Assembly: GCA_913778505.1 (NCBI GenBank)
Contig: CAJYWD010000016.1
Coordinates: forward strand, 1-35,564
DNA: 35,564 nt
Direction: 5' to 3'
Origin: an uncultured Chryseobacterium sp.
GTDB taxonomy: Bacteria > Bacteroidota > Bacteroidia > Flavobacteriales > Weeksellaceae
The notes below the pieces were generated by a model. It searched no databases and was not told the DNA's origin. It saw only the letters and a program-made list of their open reading frames with translations. A program made the translations under genes and the position numbers. Shown one piece after another: positions 23,165-30,509 of this stretch (position 1 is its first letter; every line of letters starts with the position of its first letter).

Positions 23165-24163
23165 CTATTTCCTATCAGAAAGGTAGTTTTTGAGATGAAA
23201 ATCGACACTGTGCGCAGTGGATATGAATTGAAAATTAAGCAGTTTTTTTATTTTATGATTTGAAATTCGGGAATCGTTTTTAAGTGTATCCAGTGAACGT
23301 TTCCTTAGCAAGCTTAATATCGGAAAAATAAAACCGAACACAGATAGGAGCGGGAGTATCCTCAGAATAGCTTCTGACAAAGGTTTCGCATGCTTTTTCC
23401 CTAATGCTCTCCGGACTTTATCCGAGATTAACCGGAATTTAGAATTTTCCGAAATAACTATAAAACGCTCTCCAAATACATTCCGGCGCATCAGTTCGAT
23501 GGCGATTTTTGCGACATCGCGAACATCGACAAATGCGGTACTGCCCTCGTATGTAAATGGATAGGCTGATTTCGAAAACAAATCGCCGCTACTGCTTCCC
23601 CAGTTTCCGGATCCGATAATTACGCCGGGATTGATGATAACGGTTTTAAGTCCTTCGGCAGAAGCGCGCCAGACTTCCATTTCAGAAAGATGCTTGGAAA
23701 TTGCGTAGCCGGAATGGTCTAGTTTGGGATTAAAATCAGAGTTCTCATCCATCCAGCCTTCTTCATTAAAACCATCCAGAACAGCGACAGAACTCACAAA
23801 AAGAAATTTCTTAACGGATGAATTTTCAACTGCGTACAGCAGATTTTTGGTGCCTTCCACATTGGTTTTTTCCATCAGTTTATCATCTTTCGGATTAAAG
23901 CTCACCATCGCAGCGCAATGATATACTTCTTCAACATCTTCCAAAGCAAGCGTAATGGAATTAATATCTTCAAAATCTACATCTTTCCACTGGATCTGGT
24001 CAAAATAAAATTCAGGTCGATCCGTGTAAAACCCAAAAGAATGACGAACTTCCTGCAGATTGCTGGACATACGCTTTGTAGCGCGGACTTCCCTGCCCTG
24101 CTTCAAAAGTTCAAGAACGATCACTCTGCCAAGAATACCTGTGGCGCCTGTTACCAGAATCAT
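23165..24163 (-). CDS. NAD-dependent epimerase/dehydratase (extended SDR)
   Basis: A 332-residue extended short-chain dehydrogenase. The N-terminal nucleotide-binding motif is TGATGILGRVIVLELLKQG. VYHCAAMVSF follows the fourth strand, LFVSSVAVLDG holds the catalytic Ser region and YAISKHLSE is the YxxxK active site. It resembles dihydroflavonol-4-reductase-like proteins of Bacteroidota; the substrate is unknown. The start MILVTGATG at 24163 is chosen over the open frame to 24250, which would overlap the upstream gene. It is last in a tight four-gene cluster (pdxJ, hydrolase, small membrane protein, this gene), five bases after its neighbour. Confidence 0.88.
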   Translation of the reverse strand: MILVTGATGILGRVIVLELLKQGREVRATKRMSSNLQEVRHSFGFYTDRPEFYFDQIQWKDVDFEDINSITLALEDVEEVYHCAAMVSFNPKDDKLMEKTNVEGTKNLLYAVENSSVKKFLFVSSVAVLDGFNEEGWMDENSDFNPKLDHSGYAISKHLSEMEVWRASAEGLKTVIINPGVIIGSGNWGSSSGDLFSKSAYPFTYEGSTAFVDVRDVAKIAIELMRRNVFGERFIVISENSKFRLISDKVRRALGKKHAKPLSEAILRILPLLSVFGFIFPILSLLRKRSLDTLKNDSRISNHKIKKLLNFQFISTAHSVDFHLKNYLSDRK

Positions 24164-24168
24164 GGATT

Positions 24169-24399
24169 TTATTTTTTTAATTTTAGAAATCTGATAACGA
24201 AAATCATATTTGCTAACGAATATGCCAGTACAATTCCGTTGAAGAACCAAAAACTTTTCCCTTTCAGGAAAAACAATCTCTCTCCTACATCGGCAGATGA
24301 ATCCCGGAACACCAGAAACATCAATACGATCAAAAATAGATTGATGATGGCTGAAAAAATCAAAATGATTTTGTAAATGGTTTCCTGGTGCTTTCTCAT
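24169..24399 (-). CDS. Small hypothetical membrane protein with two transmembrane segments
   Basis: A 76-residue protein I do not recognise. It has two hydrophobic segments, IIYKI-type helix at about residues 8-30 (KIILIFSAIINLFLIVLMFL) and another near 50-70 (FFNGIVLAYSLANMIFVIRF), joined by a charged loop and ending in KLKK. It lies 21 bases after the hydrolase stop and five bases before the epimerase start on the same strand, which supports it as a real co-transcribed gene. Confidence 0.65.
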   Translation of the reverse strand: MRKHQETIYKIILIFSAIINLFLIVLMFLVFRDSSADVGERLFFLKGKSFWFFNGIVLAYSLANMIFVIRFLKLKK

Positions 24400-24420
24400 T
24401 GTAGATTTGGCAAAGATAAT

Positions 24421-25197
24421 TTAATTCAGAAGAAAATCTTTTACGGCTGCATTAAAATCCAAAGGATTGTTGGCCTGGACCCAATGTTCTGCATTTTTGA
24501 TCTCGATAATTCTTGCTTTCGGGAACTGCTGCTTGATGAGAAATTCGTCCTGAGGCAGGATATAATTGGAATTGGCGCCGGCAATGAATAAAGTCAGACC
24601 ATTAAAAACGCCAAACTTTATGGCATTGGAAACAAATTCCGTATAATGCTCTGCCAGAGTATCGAGATTAAATCTCCACGCCAGTTTTTTATCATCGGTC
24701 CAATACAGATTTTTCATCAGGAACTGAATCACAAACTTCTCGTGAATATATTCGCCTAATACTTTTTCAACATCCTGTCTGGATTCTACTTTGTTAAAAT
24801 CAACTGACTGTAAAGCTTTAATAATTCCCTGATGATGTGGCGGATAAGCTTTTGGAGAAATATCAACAATAATCAGTTTTTCCAACCGTTCCGGAAAATT
24901 AATGGCAAACTGCATTACCGCTTTACCTCCTAAAGAATGTCCTAACAAATTGGCTTTTTGAATGTTATGCGCATCAAGATAATTCAAGATATCATTGGCC
25001 AAGTCATCGTGTGTCATAGATTCCGAATGAAAACTGCGTCCGTGATTTCTCAAATCCAGCAAATGTGTCGGCATTAGTTCTCCAAATTCTTTCCCGAAAC
25101 TGCCCCAGTTATCCAGCATCCCGAACAGACCGTGGAAAACTAAAAGTGGCATTTCTGTTCTATCCTCTCCGTATATTTTTGAATGTAAAATTTCCAT
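24421..25197 (-). CDS. Alpha/beta-fold hydrolase (YbfF-like esterase)
   Basis: A 258-residue cytoplasmic hydrolase. The oxyanion strand is LLVFHGLFGMLDNWG, the nucleophile is Ser88 in LLGHSLGGKAVMQFA, and the catalytic His is in NAEHWVQANNP near the C-terminus; the DLRNHGRS turn is typical of the YbfF group of acyl esterases. The natural substrate is unknown. I chose ATG 25197 (MEILHS), 14 bases after the pdxJ stop; the longer frame from 25218 would overlap pdxJ. Confidence 0.9.
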   Translation of the reverse strand: MEILHSKIYGEDRTEMPLLVFHGLFGMLDNWGSFGKEFGELMPTHLLDLRNHGRSFHSESMTHDDLANDILNYLDAHNIQKANLLGHSLGGKAVMQFAINFPERLEKLIIVDISPKAYPPHHQGIIKALQSVDFNKVESRQDVEKVLGEYIHEKFVIQFLMKNLYWTDDKKLAWRFNLDTLAEHYTEFVSNAIKFGVFNGLTLFIAGANSNYILPQDEFLIKQQFPKARIIEIKNAEHWVQANNPLDFNAAVKDFLLN

Positions 25198-25211
25198 TGA
25201 TCTTAAATATT

Positions 25212-25931
25212 TTACCACTTCGCTAATCGCTTCAGATATGCCTGAACCGTATTTTCCAATCCCAGATACAATGCTTCGGAAATCAAGGCGTGACCAATGG
25301 ACACTTCCAGAAGATTCGGGATGTGATCTGCGAAATATTTCAAATTGTCTAATGATAAATCGTGTCCGGCGTTGATCCCTAATCCATATTCAGTGGCAGC
25401 AACTGCAGTCTTAACATAAGCTTCTATTGCCGATTCTTTATCATCATCATAATGTTTGGCGTATGCTTCCGTGTACAGCTCTATTCTATCTGTTCCGGTT
25501 TCGGCTGCAAATTTCACCATTTCCGGATTGGGGTCGAGGAAAATCGATGTCCGGATTCCGGCATTTTTAAATTCGGAAATAACAGATTTCAAAAAATCAA
25601 GATTCTTTTCGCAATCCCAGCCGGCGTTGGAAGTAATTGCATCATCGGCATCAGGAACCAGGGTTACTTGCTCGGGTTTTACCTCCAAAACCATATCTAT
25701 AAACGGGCGATGCGGATTTCCCTCGATGTTAAATTCGGTTTTCACCAAAGGTTTCAGATCATAAACATCTTTTCTTGTGATGTGCCTTTCGTCCGGCCTC
25801 GGATGGATGGTGATTCCCTGCGCGCCGAATCTTTCCAGATCCGCAGCGACCTGCGTTACACTCGGAACATCGCCGCCACGGGCATTTCTCAGGGTTGCGA
25901 TTTTATTAATATTGACACTTAGTTTAGTCAT
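25212..25931 (-). CDS. pdxJ: Pyridoxine 5'-phosphate synthase
   Basis: Joins 1-deoxy-xylulose 5-phosphate and 3-amino-2-oxopropyl phosphate in the final ring-closing step of DXP-dependent vitamin B6 synthesis. The 239 residues have the family sequence from the start: [74 protein letters not shown] and [12 protein letters not shown]. It is first in a four-gene - strand cluster. Its mRNA leader holds three exact heptamers (CCAAAAA-type) within 31 bases of the ATG. Confidence 0.97.
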   Translation of the reverse strand: MTKLSVNINKIATLRNARGGDVPSVTQVAADLERFGAQGITIHPRPDERHITRKDVYDLKPLVKTEFNIEGNPHRPFIDMVLEVKPEQVTLVPDADDAITSNAGWDCEKNLDFLKSVISEFKNAGIRTSIFLDPNPEMVKFAAETGTDRIELYTEAYAKHYDDDKESAIEAYVKTAVAATEYGLGINAGHDLSLDNLKYFADHIPNLLEVSIGHALISEALYLGLENTVQAYLKRLAKW

Positions 25932-25938
25932 TTAATTG

Positions 25939-25961
25939 GTTTTTGGTTTTTGGTTTTTGGC
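25939..25961. repeat. Three exact heptamers in the pdxJ leader
   Basis: GGTTTTT repeats exactly at 25939, 25946 and 25953 and ends in GG. On the pdxJ mRNA strand it reads as AAAAACC units ending 7 bases before the ATG at 25931. Unit gain or loss would alter the initiation region. Confidence 0.85.
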
Positions 25962-26011
25962 TGTCAGTTTTTACAATCGACTAACAACAAACAACCGTCA
26001 ACTGTTTATTT

Positions 26012-27271
26012 TTATATTTTATGTACCTGCATAATCTCCAGGTCAAATTCTTTGGATGCGACCAAAAGATGGTCAAATATATCAGCTTGAATTTGCTCAA
26101 AATGTTCCCATTTGGAATCATTCGCAAAACAATACAGTTCCAGCGGAAGACCCTGCGGCGTAATTTCCATCTGCCTTACCATAACGGTTCCGCTTTGGTC
26201 GATGTTCGGATTACTCAGCAGGTAATTCATCGCATACATCCGGAACGTACCAATGTTGGTGAGCTGCTTACCATTAATAATTTCATCGGCATTAGGTAGT
26301 GTTGATTTTTCCCTGTCTATTTCCTTTCTCTTTTCTAGAAGATAATCATGAATGAGGTTAATCTTCAGCAATTCGTTAAACAGCTGGTCGTCCAGAAATT
26401 TGAAGGACTTGATATTGAAAACAATCGATTTCTTAATCCGGCGTGTGTTGGTTTCGGACATCACCTGCATATTTTTGATTTCGGTGGTCAGCAGATCATA
26501 AGTAGGAATTGTGGATAAGGTTTTATCAAAGTTCCTGATTTTGGTGGTCAGCAAATCGATGCCCTCAATATTTCCCTCAATGGAGTATTTGGGAATGGCG
26601 ACCCAGTCACCAACTTTCAGATTCTTGGAAGTAGCCACGTGAATCCCTGTAACAAAACCCAAAATCGTATCCCTGAAAACCAGAACAATTACGGCCGTTA
26701 TAGCTCCAAGGCTTCCCAAAACCGTCGTGCTGCTGATACCGAAAATTACGCAAATAGCGATAACACTGAAAATGAACATCCCAAAAATCCGGACCGTCTG
26801 GGAAATAGAATTGATGGCAATTATTTTATAATAATCCTGCTGAATAAGGTAATAATTCTGCAATACTTTTATAAACCGAAAAGCCATATTCGCCACAGCT
26901 AAAACCACCAGAAAACCTATAAGTCTTTCAAGAAAAACAAAACTTTTTGGATGCCTGTAGAAAATCGAAAAGAGCGCATAATGTCCCAGCCCGATTCCAA
27001 GAATATTGGCTACGGAATTAGTAACTTTAGCTTTGTATATGGACTTCATCACCGGATATTTCTCTTTATCAAAGAAAAATTTAAAAACGATATTGATGAT
27101 CGTTTTCAGGATAAAAATCAGGAAAAATATAAGAAAAAGAAGCAGCGCAAATTTCATCGCTATTTGTCCTGCAAGTACAAAATCATCCGGAAAAAAATCC
27201 TTACAAAAAAAATGGATCTCGTCACTGATCCTCTGAAGAAAGTCTTTATAATCGTTGATTTCTTTTTTCAT
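26012..27271 (-). CDS. MscS-family mechanosensitive channel, YbdG-like
   Basis: A 419-residue inner-membrane channel. Several N-terminal transmembrane segments (e.g. FALLLFLIFFLIFILKTIINIV, LERLIGFLVVLAVANMAF) precede the pore-lining helix SSTTVLGSLGAITAVIVLVF. The cytoplasmic beta-domain then has DTILGFVTGIHVATSKNLKVGDWVAIPKYSIEGNIEGI and TTKIRNFDKTLSTIPTYDLL, closely matching the E. coli YbdG pattern (GDW, PKYG/S, RNWDKT, IPTY). YbdG-type channels respond weakly to hypo-osmotic stress. It is 80 bases upstream of pdxJ on the same strand and is probably independent. Confidence 0.92.
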   Translation of the reverse strand: MKKEINDYKDFLQRISDEIHFFCKDFFPDDFVLAGQIAMKFALLLFLIFFLIFILKTIINIVFKFFFDKEKYPVMKSIYKAKVTNSVANILGIGLGHYALFSIFYRHPKSFVFLERLIGFLVVLAVANMAFRFIKVLQNYYLIQQDYYKIIAINSISQTVRIFGMFIFSVIAICVIFGISSTTVLGSLGAITAVIVLVFRDTILGFVTGIHVATSKNLKVGDWVAIPKYSIEGNIEGIDLLTTKIRNFDKTLSTIPTYDLLTTEIKNMQVMSETNTRRIKKSIVFNIKSFKFLDDQLFNELLKINLIHDYLLEKRKEIDREKSTLPNADEIINGKQLTNIGTFRMYAMNYLLSNPNIDQSGTVMVRQMEITPQGLPLELYCFANDSKWEHFEQIQADIFDHLLVASKEFDLEIMQVHKI

Positions 27272-27402
27272 TCGTCATTAATTTTTTACTAATGCTTTCA
27301 GATATATTAATTGGTGTCTTATTTGCATAAAGTCTCACCGAATAATTTTCAAATTTAAGGATAAAAAAATCGTTAGCTTTATTTTTGAAAATTGTATTTT
27401 AA

Positions 27403-27410
27403 TATTTTTG
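27403..27410 (+). promoter_or_regulatory. Predicted -7 box four bases before the DUF456 gene
   Basis: TATTTTTG matches TAnnTTTG and ends four bases before the ATG at 27415. TTTG at 27384-27387 may be the -33 element, though the spacing (15) is short. Transcription would start at or next to the ATG. Confidence 0.45.
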
Positions 27411-27414
27411 AATT

Positions 27415-27903
27415 ATGGATCCGCTTTACATTGATTTTATAGCATTGATTTTATTGGTCATAGGCTTTCTGGGAACTTTTCTTCCGATTCTCCCGGGATT
27501 GCTCCTCAGCATCTGCGGGCTTCTGATCTGGAAATTCGGGACTGAAAATAGTATGCCAATGCTTTACGTCTGGATTTTTGTAATTCTGACGATTATCTCA
27601 ACAGTTCTCAACTATGTGATTCCAGCCAAGACCAATAAAAAATATGGCGGCACACGCTACGGAAGCATTGGCTCTTTTATTGGCACCATAGTCGGCTTGA
27701 TTTTCATACCAATTCCGCTTGGTTTTTTGATCGGAATGCTGTTGGGTGTTTTTTTGGGTGAATTGCTTCATAATGCCACTGATGTCCGTAAAGCGCTCAA
27801 CTCTACTAAAGGTGCGCTGATAGGATTCCTCTACGGCACAGGATTTAATATGATGGTAGGTCTAGCGATGCTGCTGGTGGTGGGTTATTATATTTTCTTT
27901 TAA
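27415..27903 (+). CDS. DUF456 membrane protein
   Basis: A 162-residue integral membrane protein of the DUF456 family, function unknown. It has hydrophobic segments at about 5-40 (FIALILLVIGFLGTFLPILP and GLLLSICGLLIW), 50-65, 85-115 (YGSIGSFIGTIVGLIFIPIP) and 135-160. The glycine-rich core GGTRYGSIGSFIGTIVG and the GALIGFLYGTGFNMMVGLAM tail are typical. It starts a two-gene + strand unit with the lipoprotein 18 bases downstream, and is divergent from the MscS gene. Confidence 0.88.
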   Translation: MDPLYIDFIALILLVIGFLGTFLPILPGLLLSICGLLIWKFGTENSMPMLYVWIFVILTIISTVLNYVIPAKTNKKYGGTRYGSIGSFIGTIVGLIFIPIPLGFLIGMLLGVFLGELLHNATDVRKALNSTKGALIGFLYGTGFNMMVGLAMLLVVGYYIFF

Positions 27904-27921
27904 ACTTTAAACTCTATAACA

Positions 27922-28329
27922 ATGAACTATAAATTATTTCTCATGGCTCCGGCCATTTTTATGCTGACCAACTGTAAAACTAAAGCGCAAAACGATGTGC
28001 AGAAAAATGGGATGATGACAATTGGCATCAATAAAACCATTACGCTGCCGGACTCTAAAGTCAAAGTCTCTTTTTCCCGCGTGGCAGAAGAGAGTCGCTG
28101 CCCGGTAGATGTCACCTGCGTATGGGAAGGCATTGCGGTTGTAGACTTAAAATTGGTCAATGGCGCCGAGACAAAGACGGTAGAACTGGCAACACGGGAT
28201 TTTGAGCCCAAAAATGTCAAAAGAAATGTACTTTTTGGAGGATATAATATTAGCCTGGAAGATCTCAAACCATATCCCGGCGGAAATCAAGAACCGGAAA
28301 TTATCGTGCTGAAATATCAGAAACAATAA
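27922..28329 (+). CDS. Small secreted lipoprotein, function unknown
   Basis: A 135-residue protein with a lipoprotein signal peptide, MNYKLFLMAPAIFMLTNC, with lipid-anchored Cys at about residue 18. The mature part is a predicted beta-rich domain with the paired-cysteine motif SRCPVDVTCVWEG, a pattern I associate with small secreted proteins of Bacteroidota without assigned function. It follows the DUF456 gene by 18 bases and is probably co-transcribed; a terminator lies at 28474-28510. Confidence 0.82.
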   Translation: MNYKLFLMAPAIFMLTNCKTKAQNDVQKNGMMTIGINKTITLPDSKVKVSFSRVAEESRCPVDVTCVWEGIAVVDLKLVNGAETKTVELATRDFEPKNVKRNVLFGGYNISLEDLKPYPGGNQEPEIIVLKYQKQ

Positions 28330-28473
28330 TAATTATTCAATCATTTAGTTTTTATGCAGAACTAAGATATCAGTCATAAAAAAACACTTAGATGAGAATA
28401 AGACGGTTTCATTGATAAATCTTTGTGTAAATGCTAAACTGAGTTGATATAAATTACAGCCATCAAATCAATA

Positions 28474-28510
28474 GGTTTCAACAGTCAGAAAATGTTGAAA
28501 CCTTTTTTTT
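28474..28510 (+). terminator. Intrinsic terminator after the lipoprotein gene
   Basis: GGTTTCAAC (28474-28482) is perfectly inverted at 28494-28502 and followed by eight Ts. It ends the + strand unit and lies just beyond the 3' end of the convergent ung gene (28535). Confidence 0.9.
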
Positions 28511-28534
28511 AATTGATGATCAGAATTCCTGCTA

Positions 28535-29179
28535 TCATCCCCAGATAATTGGTTTTTTCCCTCTCTGCTGAAGATAATCATTGATTTTGGAAAATGGTTT
28601 GCTTCCAAAAAACCCGCGGTAAACAGAAAATGGTGAAGGGTGCGCCGAAATAATGATGTGATGTTTTCTTTGGTCTATCAGCGCCGCCTTTTTCTGTGCA
28701 AAAGCGCCCCAAAGGACAAATACTACGTTTTCCTTTTTATCGGAAATAGCTTTGATGATGTGATCGGTGAAAACTTCCCAACCAAGATTTTTGTGGGAAT
28801 TCGGCTCGTGCGCTTTTACGGTCAATGTTGCGTTCAGAAGTAAAACGCCTTGTTTCGCCCAGTCTTCCAAATCCTTGCTGCTCCTGCTGATGCCCAGATC
28901 TTCCTTCAATTCAATGAAAATATTTTTAAGCGACGGCGGCGCGGTGACATTTTCCCTCACCGAGAAACAAAGTCCATTCGCCTGGCCATCGTTATGATAC
29001 GGATCCTGTCCAAGAATGACCACTTCTACATCGTCGAATTCTGTAAGTTCCAATGCGCGGAATATTTCTGCCTTTGGCGGAAAACATTTGTTAGAGTTGT
29101 ACTGGATCTTAACCTGATCCCAAAGCTGTTTGAAATAATCACTTTCTTTTATCGGCTGCAATACTTCTTTCCATGTCAT
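28535..29179 (-). CDS. ung: Uracil-DNA glycosylase (family 1)
   Basis: Removes uracil from DNA in base excision repair. The 214-residue protein has the water-activating motif VVILGQDPYHNDGQANGLCFSV (Asp59), the conserved ALLLNATLTV-type segment VLLLNATLTVKAHEPNSH, and the minor-groove intercalation loop with catalytic His, AHPSPFSVYRGFFGSKPFS. The start MTWKEVLQ is at the usual position. It is divergent from the lactonase-family gene at 29326 and convergent with the lipoprotein gene. Confidence 0.97.
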   Translation of the reverse strand: MTWKEVLQPIKESDYFKQLWDQVKIQYNSNKCFPPKAEIFRALELTEFDDVEVVILGQDPYHNDGQANGLCFSVRENVTAPPSLKNIFIELKEDLGISRSSKDLEDWAKQGVLLLNATLTVKAHEPNSHKNLGWEVFTDHIIKAISDKKENVVFVLWGAFAQKKAALIDQRKHHIIISAHPSPFSVYRGFFGSKPFSKINDYLQQRGKKPIIWG

Positions 29180-29325
29180 TTTAATGAATTTTCACAAAGT
29201 TAATATAAGCCAATCTTAACAGCAAACACATTGACATTTTTAAGAAAAATTAAGTTAATAAATCATAAAAGACCTTTGGCTTAATTTTTATTGTAATACA
29301 TTCACGCGTTTTTTAAGCAACAGAC

Positions 29326-30462
29326 ATGACTATAAGCGCAAAAATAGGATTCCGTCTACGGAAGAGTTTTGTAATTACAATATTATTTATGGCCAGTTTA
29401 TCTGCACAGAATACGATCATCGTCGGGACTTATACCAACAGCAAAGATTGCAACAGCGGCGGTATCTATGTTTTTGACTTTGATGAGAATACCTTTGATT
29501 ATAATCTTAAATCCAACACAGAAAACATCATCAATCCGAGTTTCGTAAGCCTTAGCCCGGACAAAAAACACCTTTTCGCCGTCAACGAGAATGGCGATAA
29601 AAGCACTGTGACAGCTTTTAGATTCGAAGGATCTTCCGGAAAATTGACCAGAACAGATGAAAAAGCGACTAAGGGAGAAGATCCTTGTTTCATCATCACG
29701 GACAAAAATAATATCATCGTCGCAAATTATTCCGGAGGTAGCATCAATGTTTTCAAAAGAATTGATAATTCTAAAATGTCCGAAGTGATCCAGAATATAA
29801 CGTTCCAGGGCCTGGGCCATCACCCGGAACGCCAGGAAAAGTCGCATATTCATCAGGTACAGTTTTCACAAAATCATCAATATGTAGTGGCAACAGATCT
29901 TGGGCTGGATAAAATCTATATTTTCAGATATCACGCTTCAGCAGATCAGCCTTTGGAAAAGATCGGGGAATTCGACACAAAAAAAGGTTCCGGACCGCGG
30001 CATATTGCTTTTAATAAAAAAGGAAATCTGCTTTACCTGGTTCAGGAATTGAGCGGTGACTTGTCCGTTTTGAGTTTTGAAGATGGAAAACTCAAGTTGT
30101 TGCAGGAAGAAAGTCTGATTTCCAGAAATGTTCATTTTAAATTTAGGGCAGCGGACGTCCATCTGACCGATAAGGAAGATTTCCTCTATGTTACGAATCG
30201 TGACGATGCGGATGATATCACCACATTCAAAATATTGGAAAACGGATTGGTAGAAAAAGTGCAGCAGATCAAAACAACAGGTAGAAACCCGAGAAACTTT
30301 GCCATCAGCCCGAATAACCGTCTGGTATTGATTGCCAATCAGGACACCAACCGTATTAATATTTTCACCAGAGATGCGCAATCCGGAAAGCTTACGGCCA
30401 CCCACCACTTTATTCCCGTCTGTGCACCCGTAAATGTGATATTTTATGAAAACGGGAAATAG
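29326..30462 (+). CDS. Secreted lactonase-family beta-propeller (6-phosphogluconolactonase/YbhE-like), copy 1
   Basis: A 378-residue seven-bladed propeller of the Lactonase (YbhE) family. The signal peptide is carried by KSFVITILFMASLSAQ near the N-terminus. Repeated blade motifs include GGIYVFDFDENTF, NPSFVSLSPDKKHLFAVNE, GKLTRTDE, CFIITDKNNIIVANYSGGS, the hallmark GSGPRHIAFNKKGNLLYLVQE, and GRNPRNFAISPNNRLVLIAN. Cytosolic members hydrolyse 6-phosphogluconolactone; this one is exported, so the natural substrate is uncertain. A paralogue lies at 32888 beyond the DUF5686 gene. Confidence 0.88.
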   Translation: MTISAKIGFRLRKSFVITILFMASLSAQNTIIVGTYTNSKDCNSGGIYVFDFDENTFDYNLKSNTENIINPSFVSLSPDKKHLFAVNENGDKSTVTAFRFEGSSGKLTRTDEKATKGEDPCFIITDKNNIIVANYSGGSINVFKRIDNSKMSEVIQNITFQGLGHHPERQEKSHIHQVQFSQNHQYVVATDLGLDKIYIFRYHASADQPLEKIGEFDTKKGSGPRHIAFNKKGNLLYLVQELSGDLSVLSFEDGKLKLLQEESLISRNVHFKFRAADVHLTDKEDFLYVTNRDDADDITTFKILENGLVEKVQQIKTTGRNPRNFAISPNNRLVLIANQDTNRINIFTRDAQSGKLTATHHFIPVCAPVNVIFYENGK

Positions 30463-30509
30463 TTTTTAATGAAATACTATTTTAATAAAATTAAAGTTAT
30501 AATTGTTTA

